Below, piece by piece: positions 33,600 to 42,544 of a DNA stretch of 52,643 nucleotides. Positions within the stretch are counted from its first letter, which is position 1; each line of letters opens with the position of its first letter. This DNA comes from Sphingomonas bacterium (GTDB lineage: Bacteria; Pseudomonadota; Alphaproteobacteria; Sphingomonadales; Sphingomonadaceae). The position numbers and the translations under genes are program-made. The notes beneath the pieces are model-generated. The model did not search any database, had not been told where the DNA came from, and was given only the letters and a program-made list of their open reading frames with translations. The stretch covers positions 1 to 52,643 of the forward strand of contig NZ_JAQGLJ010000088.1 of NCBI RefSeq assembly GCF_028292945.1, read 5' to 3'.

Positions 33600-35401
33600 C
33601 CGATCGGCGCGCACTTCGCGGCGAGCCAGGCCCGCTCTTCGTCGTTCAGCGCCGCACCCAGCTTCGCCACCACCTGTGCGTGATAGTCGTCGAGCCACGC
33701 GCGCTCCTGCGGCGACAGCAGTTCGGCAACGATCAGGTCGCGTTCGATCGGCGCCCAGGTGAGCGTCTCGAAGCCGAGCATCGCGCAGTCCGCATCGCCG
33801 CCCGCGATCTCGCGCGGTTCCACCAGCACCAGGTTCTCGATGCGGATGCCGTACTCGCCGGTCTTGTAATAGCCGGGTTCGTTGGACAGCATCATGCCAG
33901 CAGCCAGTGGCTCCAGCGACGCGCCGCCGGGGTAGTTGGGCGCGGCGATCCGCTGTGGCCCCTCGTGCACCGACAGATAGCTGCCGATGCCGTGGCCCGT
34001 GCCGTGGGGGTAATCGAGCCCAGCTTCCCACAAGGGCGCCCGCGCGAAGGCGTCGATCTGCGCGCCCATCGTGCCGTCCGGAAACACGGCGGCGGCAATG
34101 GCGATGTGACCCTTGAGCACGCGGGTGAATCGGTCGCGCATTTCCGGGGTGGGCGCACCCACCGGCACGACCCGCGTCACGTCCGTGGTGCCGTCGGCGT
34201 ACTGGCCACCGGAGTCGATCAGGAACAGCTGGCCGGGCTGGATGGCGGCGTTCGACGCCTCCGTCACATGATAATGCGGGATCGCGCCGTGCGCGCCCGT
34301 CGCCGAGATGGTGTCGAACGAGCTGTCGAGGTGCAGCCCGGTGGCGTCGCGGAACGCCAGCAGTTTGGCCGCCGCCGAAAGCTCGGTCTGATCGCCGCCG
34401 GGCAGCGCCGCTTCGGCCCAGCGCAGAAAGCGCGTCAGCGCCGCGCCGTCGCGGATCGACGCCGCGCGGTGGCCGGCGATCTCGGCGGGGTGCTTGATCG
34501 CCTTCATGAGCACGACCGGATCGCGCAGCGATACGATCGTGGCGTCCGCGTGGGCGAGCAGGTCGTTTATCTCCGCGGCCGCACGCTCGGGATCGACCAC
34601 GACGCGCTTGCCGGCCAGCGACGTGAAGAAGGGCGCGTCGAAGGCGGTACGGTCGTGCAGCCGCACCGCATTGCCGAGGTGCTGGCGAACGCGCTCGTCC
34701 ACCTTGTCGGGCGCGACGAACAGATCGGTGGTGCCGTCGGCGTTGACGACGGCGTAGCTCAAGGCGACCGGCGTGCGGGCAACGTCCGCGCCGCGCACGT
34801 TCAGTGTCCAGGCGATCGAATCCAGCGCGGTCAGCACCACCGCGTCCGCGCCCTGCTCTCTCAGCCAGTCGGCGATCATGCCGCGCTTCTCGGCGGACGA
34901 GCGGCCGGCGGCGGGATGGTCGTACAAGGTCAGCGGGGCGTCGGACGGGCGGGGACGGTCGGCCCAGATCGCGTCGATCGGGTTGTCGACCACGGCCACC
35001 AAAGTCGCTGCCAGGCCACCTTGCAGCCGGGCGTGCGTCGCGTTCACCCAGCTGTCGGTGTGCAGCCAGGGATCGTAGCCGATCGCGTCACCGTGCTCCG
35101 CGTTGGCGACCAGCCAGTCGGCGATCGACGTGCCGGGCACCTCCACGAAATCCCAGTTGCCCGGGTCGACCTGCTCGCGCACCTGCAGCGTGTAGCGGCC
35201 ATCGACGAAGATCGCCGCCTTGTCCGCCAGCACCACCGCTGAGCCGGCCGAACCCCCAAAGCCCGTCAGCCAAGCCAACCGTTGCGCATAGGCACCGACA
35301 TACTCGCTCTGGTGTTCGTCGGTGAGCGGGACGACGAACCCGTCAAGGCCACGGGCAGCGAGTTCGGCGCGCAGCGCGGCGAGGCGTTCGGCATGGGTCA
35401 T
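33596..35401 (-). CDS. Xaa-Pro aminopeptidase (M24B, aminopeptidase P)
   Basis: A three-domain aminopeptidase P of 601 residues, the long form found in eukaryotes and many alphaproteobacteria. Two creatinase-like N-terminal domains precede the pita-bread catalytic domain. Dinuclear metal ligands are visible in order: two Asp in DSGGQYADGTTDVTRV, His in GTGHGIGSYLSVHEGP, Glu in LSNEPGYY and Glu in IRIENLVLVEP. It releases N-terminal residues before proline, in the cytoplasm. The ATG is at 35401. It follows the beta-lactamase-like gene by 96 bp on the same strand. Confidence 0.95.
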   Translation of the reverse strand: MTHAERLAALRAELAARGLDGFVVPLTDEHQSEYVGAYAQRLAWLTGFGGSAGSAVVLADKAAIFVDGRYTLQVREQVDPGNWDFVEVPGTSIADWLVANAEHGDAIGYDPWLHTDSWVNATHARLQGGLAATLVAVVDNPIDAIWADRPRPSDAPLTLYDHPAAGRSSAEKRGMIADWLREQGADAVVLTALDSIAWTLNVRGADVARTPVALSYAVVNADGTTDLFVAPDKVDERVRQHLGNAVRLHDRTAFDAPFFTSLAGKRVVVDPERAAAEINDLLAHADATIVSLRDPVVLMKAIKHPAEIAGHRAASIRDGAALTRFLRWAEAALPGGDQTELSAAAKLLAFRDATGLHLDSSFDTISATGAHGAIPHYHVTEASNAAIQPGQLFLIDSGGQYADGTTDVTRVVPVGAPTPEMRDRFTRVLKGHIAIAAAVFPDGTMGAQIDAFARAPLWEAGLDYPHGTGHGIGSYLSVHEGPQRIAAPNYPGGASLEPLAAGMMLSNEPGYYKTGEYGIRIENLVLVEPREIAGGDADCAMLGFETLTWAPIERDLIVAELLSPQERAWLDDYHAQVVAKLGAALNDEERAWLAAKCAPIG

Positions 35402-35497
35402 GCGCCGGCTTTGCCAGAAGCTGCGGCAGCTCGCTACTCACGCCACGCCCCGGCATCGTCATGAGCATTTGGCGTGCCTTGCGGTCTTGATGGCGGC

Positions 35498-36646
35498 CTA
35501 AGGCACGGGCGCAACTGCGCCGCGCGCGAGCGTCTTTTCGGTGGCGTTGAACCCGGGCGCGTCCGGTACGTCGGTGGCGAAATACGCGACACCCGTGCCG
35601 GCCGCCGGGTCGATCCACAGGCCCGAGCGCAGGCCATAGGCTTCGCCCGCATGGCCCCAGCGCGCGCGGCCGTCGCCGAACGGATCGTCCCGGCAACGAC
35701 CGGGAGGCTGTTGGGGCGTGGCGAGGAACGTGACCGCGAGACCGTAGCGACAGTAGAAGCCGTCGCTGGTGTCGCCGTTGCTCCCGTCGGACGTCCAGAG
35801 CGGCCGCGCCAGCAGCGCGACGGAGCGCGGCGACAGCAGCCGCACGCCATCCACCGTGCCACGCCCGAGCAGCAGCCGGCCGAGCGTGGCGAGCCCGCGC
35901 GCGGAGATGCGCAGGCCACCCTGCGGGGAAAAGCTGGCGCCGTTCGCGCCTGCTCGCCAGCCTGAAAGGTCGCAGCTGCCGCCCCGCGCGCGGGTGACCG
36001 GGCAGCCCGCGACTTCCGCTGCGCTGTCCTTGGTCGGCTTGCCCGCGCGGTAGATCACGACCGCGCGCGCCCTGGTGGCCGGCGTGCAGCTCGCCCAGTT
36101 GAAGCACGCGTCGAGCTTGAGCGGCCGCAGCACCAGCCGGTCCATCAGCCGGTCGAACCGCTCGCCGGTGGCGCGTTCCATCACGGCGGCGATGATGGGG
36201 AAGTTGAGGTTGCCGTAGCGGAAGAAGGTGCCGGGCGGATGCTCGGCGTCCCATGCCTTGGGATCGGCAAGCACCGTGTGCATCCGCGCGTCGAGCGGCA
36301 GGACATAGTCGACGCCGTCATTGATCCCCGATCGGTGGGAGAGCAGCAGCCGGAGCGTGATAGGGCGATCGGGGAAGCCGGGGTGGCGCAGGCGCCAGCC
36401 GAGTCGCCTCGACACGTCCGCATCGAGGTCGAGCCGGCGCTGCTCGACCAGCCGCATGACGGCGACCGCGACGACCAGCTTGGAGACCGACGCGACGCGA
36501 ACGGGATCGTCGGGCGTGATCGCGCGACCGCTTTCCCGGTCGGCCACCCCGCTGACGCTGACCGCCGTCTCGCCGCGCCGGTCGAACGCCACCCGCACCG
36601 TGGCGACCGGCTGCGCGGCGGCGAGGAGGAGCGGCGTCAGCACCAT
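35498..36646 (-). CDS. Beta-lactamase-fold serine hydrolase 1
   Basis: A class C beta-lactamase/DD-peptidase-like protein of 382 residues with a short hydrophobic N-terminus that may act as a signal peptide. Ser53-V-S-Lys56 and Tyr144-G-N146 are the catalytic SxxK and YxN motifs; the third box is probably HAGEAYG. Four Cys in the C-terminal half could form disulfides, consistent with the periplasm. Such proteins act as esterases, D-amino-acid peptidases or lactamases; the precise role is unknown. It starts 12 bp after the TonB receptor stop, so the two are co-transcribed. Confidence 0.88.
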   Translation of the reverse strand: MVLTPLLLAAAQPVATVRVAFDRRGETAVSVSGVADRESGRAITPDDPVRVASVSKLVVAVAVMRLVEQRRLDLDADVSRRLGWRLRHPGFPDRPITLRLLLSHRSGINDGVDYVLPLDARMHTVLADPKAWDAEHPPGTFFRYGNLNFPIIAAVMERATGERFDRLMDRLVLRPLKLDACFNWASCTPATRARAVVIYRAGKPTKDSAAEVAGCPVTRARGGSCDLSGWRAGANGASFSPQGGLRISARGLATLGRLLLGRGTVDGVRLLSPRSVALLARPLWTSDGSNGDTSDGFYCRYGLAVTFLATPQQPPGRCRDDPFGDGRARWGHAGEAYGLRSGLWIDPAAGTGVAYFATDVPDAPGFNATEKTLARGAVAPVP

Positions 36647-36658
36647 GTGCTTACGGGT

Positions 36659-39600
36659 CTAGAACTTCACCTCCGTCGAGATGGTGAACGACCGTCCGCG
36701 CGGGTCCGCCACGCGCGGCTCCCAGCTGCTGCCCGCGCCGGTAGCGCTGTCGTAGGTGATCGCAAAGGGCGGATCGGTATCCAGAAGGTTTCTGACCCCT
36801 GCGGTCAACGAGAAGCCCGGAGCGACACGAACTCCCGCCGTCAGATTGTAGATGATGTAATTATTGACGCGCGCATTGTAGTCAGGCCGACCCAGTGCGG
36901 CCGCAATGTTGCGGTTGTTCCGATAGCCATTGCGGAAAATCTGCGAGAAGGAAAAGTTGAACTGTTCATCCGTCCAGCTGATGAAAGCATTGTGCTTCCA
37001 CTTCAGGCCCAGGTCACCTGCATAGGTGAACACCCCGACCCGGTCCTCCCAAGGCGCGACGTCGACCAGTTTCTCCTTCTTCTCGATCAGGTAGGTGCCG
37101 TCCAGGCCCGCAGTCAACGTACCGCCGGCGACGTCGAAGCCGCCACGGAGCACCACTTCAAGGCCCTTGGTCGAGCGTAGCCCCAAATTGCCGATCTGCA
37201 GGTCGACCGCCTGGATGATATTCGTCCCCGGCGCTCGAACGATGCGCGACGGGAAGAACGAAGCATAGCGCAGCGCTTCTTGGACGGTCGGCGCTCCGAT
37301 CACGCCATCAACGTCGATCGACCAGAAATCCAGCGAAGCCGAAAAGTGCCGCGTCGGCTGGAACACCACGCCGGCGCTATACTGCGTGCTTTCCTCGGGT
37401 CCGACGTTCAGGTTGCCGCGCGTTACGGACACGGCATTGGAATTTTGCGACGCGATCGACACGCATCCGGCCACACCGGCAGTTACGATGCCGTTCGGGC
37501 ACAGCGCCGGGTCGCCGGTGCTCGCGCTGTTCAGCGGCGATTCGGTCACGCCGTTGAAGATCTGGTTGAACGTCGCCACGCGGAAACCGGTGTTGTAGCT
37601 GCCCCGGAACATCAGCCATTCGACCGGCCTGAACTTCGCCGTCACTTTGGGATTGGTGGTGGTGCCGAAACCCTCATACTCGTCGATGCGCGCGGCGGCG
37701 GTGATCTCCAGTTCGTTGAAGATCGGAAAGGATATCTCGCCATAGGCGGCCTTTACGTCGCGTTTGGCGGCCGGCAGCGCGTTCGCGTTGTCGAACGCCG
37801 CGTTGAAGATGACCGGCTGGCTGGCGGCCGCAGCGGACGACCCGTTGAAGCGGTAGCTCTCGCGCCGGTAATCGACGCCCAACGCCACCTGTACATCGCC
37901 GCCGGGTAGCGCGAACAGCCGCCCAGCGACCGAGCCGTCGAACTGCGTCACCTCGTAACGACCGCCGTACAGCACCGCGCCGCGCGCAGAAACCGCTTCC
38001 AGTCCCGCCAGAGCCGCCGCCGACTGGGTGACGGAGAAGGGGTTGAGGATGCCCGAATTGAAAAGACCGACGATGCCCGGCGCGGTTGCGCCCGGCGCGG
38101 TAGGCGCGCGGGTGTCGACACCGCCGACCACGGCTCCCGGAATGCCCGCGGTGCTCCCGGCGTTGCCCACGGTCGTGTTCGTGTACACACCCGTATAGTG
38201 ATAGCCTGACCCCAACACCGAGCTGCTCTCGCTTTTGGCGTATGACGCGCCCACACGATAGTCGAAGCCAGCGACCAGCGGCCCTTCCGCGCCGATTGCG
38301 CCCCGGAAGGTCTCGGTCGTGGTTTCGTACTCGCGCGTACCGCACGCGGTGCAGCGGTAGCGGAAAGTGATCGGCTTGCCGTAGTTGCCGACCGCGTCGA
38401 CCGTCCGATCCCCAGGTGCGCCGATTGCGGGGAACACGCCGGCAATGCGGCTATAGACGTCGTTGTACGTCGCTGCCGTCAACGCATTCAGCGGATAGGC
38501 GATCGGCAGGCTGGTATTGTTGGCGCTGTACTGATTTTCCGAGAAGCGTTTGGATGAGTTGGCGTCGGAACCGGTCACCTCTGCGAACAGCTGGTGCTTG
38601 CCCAGGTTCATGGTGCCGCGCGCGTAATAGGTCAGCGTCTCTATCGGCTGTTGCAGCACCGCCGCGCGGCCCGTGTCATAGGCGCAGGCGAACCGCGCGC
38701 TGGGCGTCTGCCACAACTGCTCGTCATAGGCGAAGCCGCCTTCAACCGACTCGCAGCCAGCCCCGCCGGGCAGGTCGAGAAAGTTGATGCCGCCATTGGC
38801 CAGAATAGTGGTGCCGGGGATAAACAAGGCCTGACGACCATTGGTGCCATCCAGCGCGGTGCCGGTTGCGCCGCCCGTCGTCCCACCCAGCAGCGTTCCG
38901 TTCTGGGTAATGCCGACGTTCGCCGCGGTCGGGTTGATCGGGAATGCCGTCGCGATGGGCGTGCCACGCGTGTCGGCGGACAAGCCGCGATTGGGCTGGT
39001 TGCTGTTCACGAAATCGCGGTCGCGGCCGAACAGCGCGCCGTTCCAGCTCTTCGACACCGCGCCCATGATGTTGAAGCCCTGCGACGCCAGATCGCCATA
39101 GCCCGCGGTCGCGGACAGCCGGTACACCGGCGAGTCCCCCCGCTCGGTAATGTCGGTGAAGCCCTGCAGCGACAGGCCGCGGAAATCCTTCTTGGTGATG
39201 AAGTTGATGACCCCGCCGATCGCGTCGGTGCCGTAGATCGCCGACGCGCCGTCCTTGAGCACCTCGACGCGGTCGATCGCGGCGAACGGGATCTGGTTCA
39301 CGTCGACCGCAGAGCCCGTGAGGCCGTGGGCGGCGACGCGGCGACCGTTGAGCAGCACCAGCGTCGAGGCGGAACCCTGGCCGCGCAGGTTGGCGGCGGA
39401 CAGCCCGTTGGTGCCGCGCTGTGCGCCACTCGTCACGTCCGAATTGGAGGAAAGATTGTCAGCACCGTTGCCGTTGGTGGACAGGAAGGAGATCAGCTGT
39501 TCGGGGCTGTTGATGCCCTCGCGCGCCAGATCGGCGGTGGTGACGATCTGCAGCGGCAGCGCCGAGTTGTTCGGGTCCTGCTTGATGCGCGAGCCGGTGA

Positions 39601-39808
39601 CCAGCACTTCGCGCGGATTGTCGCTGCTGTTGCCGACCTGCGCGTCGTTGGCCTGCAGGCCCGCGCCGTCGGTGGGCGTCTGGGCGCCGGTGGGCGTCGT
39701 GCCCGGCGGGGTCGTCTGCGCCTGCGGCACCTGCGCATGCGCCGCCACGGGCAGCAATGCCGCCAGCGCCACGCCCGTCAGCCACGTCCGTCCAACCACA
39801 TTGCGCAT
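36659..39808 (-). CDS. TonB-dependent outer-membrane receptor 3
   Basis: A receptor of 1049 residues. The ATG at 39808 (MRNVVGRTWL) follows a GGGGG tract and starts a clean signal peptide ending AAHAQV; the frame remains open for a further 200 codons upstream without coding character. A TonB-box-like EVLVTGSRIKQ, plug (TLVLLNGRRVAAHG, IYGTDAIGGVINFIT) and barrel to the C-terminal RGRSFTISTEVKF are all present. It belongs to the same broad class as the other two receptors but is not a recent copy. Followed closely by the serine hydrolase, probably its functional partner. Confidence 0.94.
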   Translation of the reverse strand: MRNVVGRTWLTGVALAALLPVAAHAQVPQAQTTPPGTTPTGAQTPTDGAGLQANDAQVGNSSDNPREVLVTGSRIKQDPNNSALPLQIVTTADLAREGINSPEQLISFLSTNGNGADNLSSNSDVTSGAQRGTNGLSAANLRGQGSASTLVLLNGRRVAAHGLTGSAVDVNQIPFAAIDRVEVLKDGASAIYGTDAIGGVINFITKKDFRGLSLQGFTDITERGDSPVYRLSATAGYGDLASQGFNIMGAVSKSWNGALFGRDRDFVNSNQPNRGLSADTRGTPIATAFPINPTAANVGITQNGTLLGGTTGGATGTALDGTNGRQALFIPGTTILANGGINFLDLPGGAGCESVEGGFAYDEQLWQTPSARFACAYDTGRAAVLQQPIETLTYYARGTMNLGKHQLFAEVTGSDANSSKRFSENQYSANNTSLPIAYPLNALTAATYNDVYSRIAGVFPAIGAPGDRTVDAVGNYGKPITFRYRCTACGTREYETTTETFRGAIGAEGPLVAGFDYRVGASYAKSESSSVLGSGYHYTGVYTNTTVGNAGSTAGIPGAVVGGVDTRAPTAPGATAPGIVGLFNSGILNPFSVTQSAAALAGLEAVSARGAVLYGGRYEVTQFDGSVAGRLFALPGGDVQVALGVDYRRESYRFNGSSAAAASQPVIFNAAFDNANALPAAKRDVKAAYGEISFPIFNELEITAAARIDEYEGFGTTTNPKVTAKFRPVEWLMFRGSYNTGFRVATFNQIFNGVTESPLNSASTGDPALCPNGIVTAGVAGCVSIASQNSNAVSVTRGNLNVGPEESTQYSAGVVFQPTRHFSASLDFWSIDVDGVIGAPTVQEALRYASFFPSRIVRAPGTNIIQAVDLQIGNLGLRSTKGLEVVLRGGFDVAGGTLTAGLDGTYLIEKKEKLVDVAPWEDRVGVFTYAGDLGLKWKHNAFISWTDEQFNFSFSQIFRNGYRNNRNIAAALGRPDYNARVNNYIIYNLTAGVRVAPGFSLTAGVRNLLDTDPPFAITYDSATGAGSSWEPRVADPRGRSFTISTEVKF

Positions 39809-40037
39809 CGTAAAACCCCCGTCAGCCTTTGCGGCGTTGTCGGCCGCAATAAGCAACAAATCCGTCGCATTGCGCCAGCGGTTTTTTCTGGGTGGCCTCC
39901 GATGATCTCCCCAGTGTGGCTTTGCGGCGGCAGGGCAGGGTAGTATTGGCGAGCGGGAGCGCTCATCCTTCCGCCGGGGAAGCGAGAACGCACCGGGGCA
40001 TTGACGCCGTCGTTGTCCGAGCCCCACGAATGCCGGC

Positions 40038-41516
40038 GTGACTGCCGCGCCGACAACACCAAGCCCCGGCCGTCTGGCGCTGTGGGGGTTGCTCGGGTTC
40101 TCGGCCGGGCTGCCGTTCACGATGTTCTCCACCGTGCTCGCGCTGCGGCTGGCGGAACATGGCGTCGGGCTGGTGGTGATCGGCTTCTTCGCCTGGGTGA
40201 CGCTGCTGCCGACGTTCAAGTTCGGGTGGGCGCCGCTGGTGGACCGGTTCGACATTCCCGGATTCGCGCGCTTCTGGGGCAGGCGGCGCGGGTGGATCAT
40301 GCTCAGCCAGCTCGGCATCGCTGGCTCGCTGGTCGCCCTGGCGGTGACCGGCGGCGACGACGATCTCGCGATCACGGCCCTGTTCGCGGTCCAGCTCGCC
40401 TTCTGGACCACGACGCTGGAGGTTGCCGTGGACGCCTGGCGGATCGAGCTGGCGCCGACCCCCGAGTTGCAGGGGCCGATCGTCGCGGCGAACCTGTGGG
40501 GTTATCGCTCGGCGATGGTGGCGGCCGGCAGCGGCGCGCTGATCGTGGCGGAGTTCGGCGGCTGGACGGCGGCGTACCTGCTGATCGCCGCAGCGGCGTT
40601 CGCGCCCTTTCCGGTGCTCGCCACCTTGCCCCGGGCGGCCGATGGCGGCGGCGGCCGCCCGGCCGCGCTGGCGGTCGGCACGCTGGCGACCGGGGGGATA
40701 GTGTTGGCGGTGGTCGCGATCAGCGCGGTGGCGGGTTGGCTGGTGCTGGCCGTGGCGACCGGGGCCGGGATCGGCGCGCGGACGAACGTCACACCGGCCG
40801 TGCTGGCGATCTGCCTGCTGCCGTTCGTCGCACTGGCGCTGGCGCTGCCGCGCATCAACCGGGCCTCGGCCGACGATCCGCTGCGCACCTCGGTCGCGAT
40901 CGGACCCTATGTCGATGTGTTCTGGCGTTATGGCTATGCGGCGCTCGCGATCCTGCTGTTCGTGTCGCTGTACCGGATGGGTGACGTCCTGGCGCTGACG
41001 CTGGCCAAGCCGATGATGTACTCGATCGGCTATACCAAGGCCGCGATCGGGCTGGCGGACGGCACGGCGGCGCTGGCGGCGAGCATCGCCGGGGTCGCGG
41101 TAGGTGGGTGGCTGGTGATGCGCGCGCCGCTCCCGCTGGCCCTGGTCGCGGGCGCGGTGGCGGCAGCGTTGGGGAATTGGGGGCTGGTGTGGCTGGCGCA
41201 CCAGCCAGTCGGAACGGCGGCGCTCTACGCGGCCACGGCGGCCGATCAGTTCGGCAACGGCCTTGCAGGCGCGGTGTTCGTGGTGTGGCTGTCGATGCTG
41301 GTGAACCCGCGTTTCGCCGCGGCGCAATATGCGCTGCTGTCGGGGTTCGCTTTCCTGTTGCCGCGCCTGCTGGCGGGCGCATCGGGCGCCATGCAGGTGC
41401 GGATCGGCTATGATGGCTTCTTCTGGCTGGCGGGCGGGCTTAGCGCGGCGGCGCTGCTGGTGCTGCCGTTCGTCGCGCGGGTGCGGGCGCGGCCCAATCC
41501 TGACCATAAAACATGA
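40038..41516 (+). CDS. AmpG-like MFS permease
   Basis: An inner-membrane permease of 492 residues with 12-14 hydrophobic segments. The N-terminus (LLGFSAGLPFTMFSTVLALRL, then LPTFKFGWAPLVDRF and RRRGWIMLSQ) is that of the AmpG/PAT family, which imports anhydro-muropeptides from the periplasm. No ATG fits; GTG at 40038 is used, with a poor ribosome-binding site. The gene overlaps the next by ATGA. With DacB and a D-aminoacylase-type enzyme nearby, a role in peptidoglycan-fragment recycling is likely. Confidence 0.85.
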   Translation: MTAAPTTPSPGRLALWGLLGFSAGLPFTMFSTVLALRLAEHGVGLVVIGFFAWVTLLPTFKFGWAPLVDRFDIPGFARFWGRRRGWIMLSQLGIAGSLVALAVTGGDDDLAITALFAVQLAFWTTTLEVAVDAWRIELAPTPELQGPIVAANLWGYRSAMVAAGSGALIVAEFGGWTAAYLLIAAAAFAPFPVLATLPRAADGGGGRPAALAVGTLATGGIVLAVVAISAVAGWLVLAVATGAGIGARTNVTPAVLAICLLPFVALALALPRINRASADDPLRTSVAIGPYVDVFWRYGYAALAILLFVSLYRMGDVLALTLAKPMMYSIGYTKAAIGLADGTAALAASIAGVAVGGWLVMRAPLPLALVAGAVAAALGNWGLVWLAHQPVGTAALYAATAADQFGNGLAGAVFVVWLSMLVNPRFAAAQYALLSGFAFLLPRLLAGASGAMQVRIGYDGFFWLAGGLSAAALLVLPFVARVRARPNPDHKT

Positions 41517-42544
41517 TCGACGCGGCGTTCGCACCTGCGCTCGCGGCAGTCGAGGCGGGTGTTATCCCCGGCGCGACGCTGGGCATCGTCGCCGGCGACG
41601 GGCGGCAATGGGTGCGGGTCGCCGGCTGGGCCGCGATCGAACCCGATCGCGAACCGCTGACCGCTGACCACTGGTTCGATCTTGCCTCCCTCACCAAGCC
41701 GATCGCCACGGCAACGATGGTCCTGACGCTGGCGGAGCAGGGCCGGATCGACCTCGACCGGCCGTTGACCGACGCGATGCCCGACCTGCGTCAATATGAC
41801 ATGGCCGCACCTGAGCGACGGCTGACGTTCCGCGACTGCCTGGTGCATCGAACGCACCTTCCCGCTGTCGAGCCGATCTACACCTATGGCGACGATCCGG
41901 ACCGGCTGCGCGCGTTCATCCTGCAGCGCGAGTGGCGCGCCGGTCCACCGGTCTATTCGGACATCGCCTACATGCTGCTCGGGGTCGCGGTCGAGCGGCT
42001 GACCGGCGCGCCGCTGTCGGCGTGGCCGCTCGGCAAGGGGTTGAGCTACGGTCCGCCACCCGGCCCGGCAGTGGCAACCGAGCAATGCACCTGGCGCGGG
42101 CGGGTGCTGAAGGGCGAAGTGCATGACGAGAATGCCTTCGCGCTCGGCGGCCAGGCCGGGCATGCCGGACTGTTCGGCACCGTCGCCGGCGTGCTCGGAT
42201 TTGCCAAGGGGCTGCTCGACGGCAGCGCCGCGCCCGGCATGATCGAGGCGATGCGCACGCGCGGGCATGCGGATCGGACCTGCGGGTGGGAGGGGCGCTT
42301 CGACGGGTGGCATGGCGGCGGGGCGTGCTCGCACGAAACGATCGGACACACCGGCTTCACCGGCACCGGTCTGTGGATCGACTTCGAGCGCGGGCTGGCC
42401 TGGACGCTGCTCACCAATCGGGTTCACCCGACGCGTCACGGCGCGGACGCGATCTTCGCGCTGCGACCGGCGGTGGGGAACGCGGTGATCGCCGCGTTTG
42501 GAGACGCTCCGTCACGCCGGACTCGATCCGGGGTGACGGACTAG
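41513..42544 (+). CDS. Beta-lactamase-fold serine hydrolase 2
   Basis: A 343-residue serine hydrolase without a signal peptide. Ser59-L-T-Lys62 and Tyr148-S-D150 give the class C SxxK and YxD(N) motifs and GHTGFTGTG near residue 280 gives the KTG-equivalent. Lack of a leader plus coupling to the AmpG-like gene suggests a cytoplasmic enzyme handling imported muropeptides (inference). The last dozen residues (SRRTRSGVTD) are encoded by a REP-type palindrome and are probably not part of the ancestral protein. The stop shares CTAG with the convergent dacB. Confidence 0.88.
   Translation: MIDAAFAPALAAVEAGVIPGATLGIVAGDGRQWVRVAGWAAIEPDREPLTADHWFDLASLTKPIATATMVLTLAEQGRIDLDRPLTDAMPDLRQYDMAAPERRLTFRDCLVHRTHLPAVEPIYTYGDDPDRLRAFILQREWRAGPPVYSDIAYMLLGVAVERLTGAPLSAWPLGKGLSYGPPPGPAVATEQCTWRGRVLKGEVHDENAFALGGQAGHAGLFGTVAGVLGFAKGLLDGSAAPGMIEAMRTRGHADRTCGWEGRFDGWHGGGACSHETIGHTGFTGTGLWIDFERGLAWTLLTNRVHPTRHGADAIFALRPAVGNAVIAAFGDAPSRRTRSGVTD
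42508..42540. repeat. REP-type palindrome inside a gene end
   Basis: TCCGTCACGCCGGA-CTCGA-TCCGGGGTGACGGA: two 14-bp arms with one mismatch and a 5-nt loop. This matches the CCGGACTNGATCCGG-centred repetitive palindromes common in sphingomonads and Caulobacter relatives. It lies at a convergent junction, inside the 3' end of the serine hydrolase gene, and could serve as a bidirectional terminator. Confidence 0.75.

Noticed and set aside
39809..40411. N-terminal extension of the third TonB receptor reading frame (200 extra codons)
   Set aside because: It runs antisense through the AmpG-like gene and its promoter; a clean signal peptide starts at 39808.
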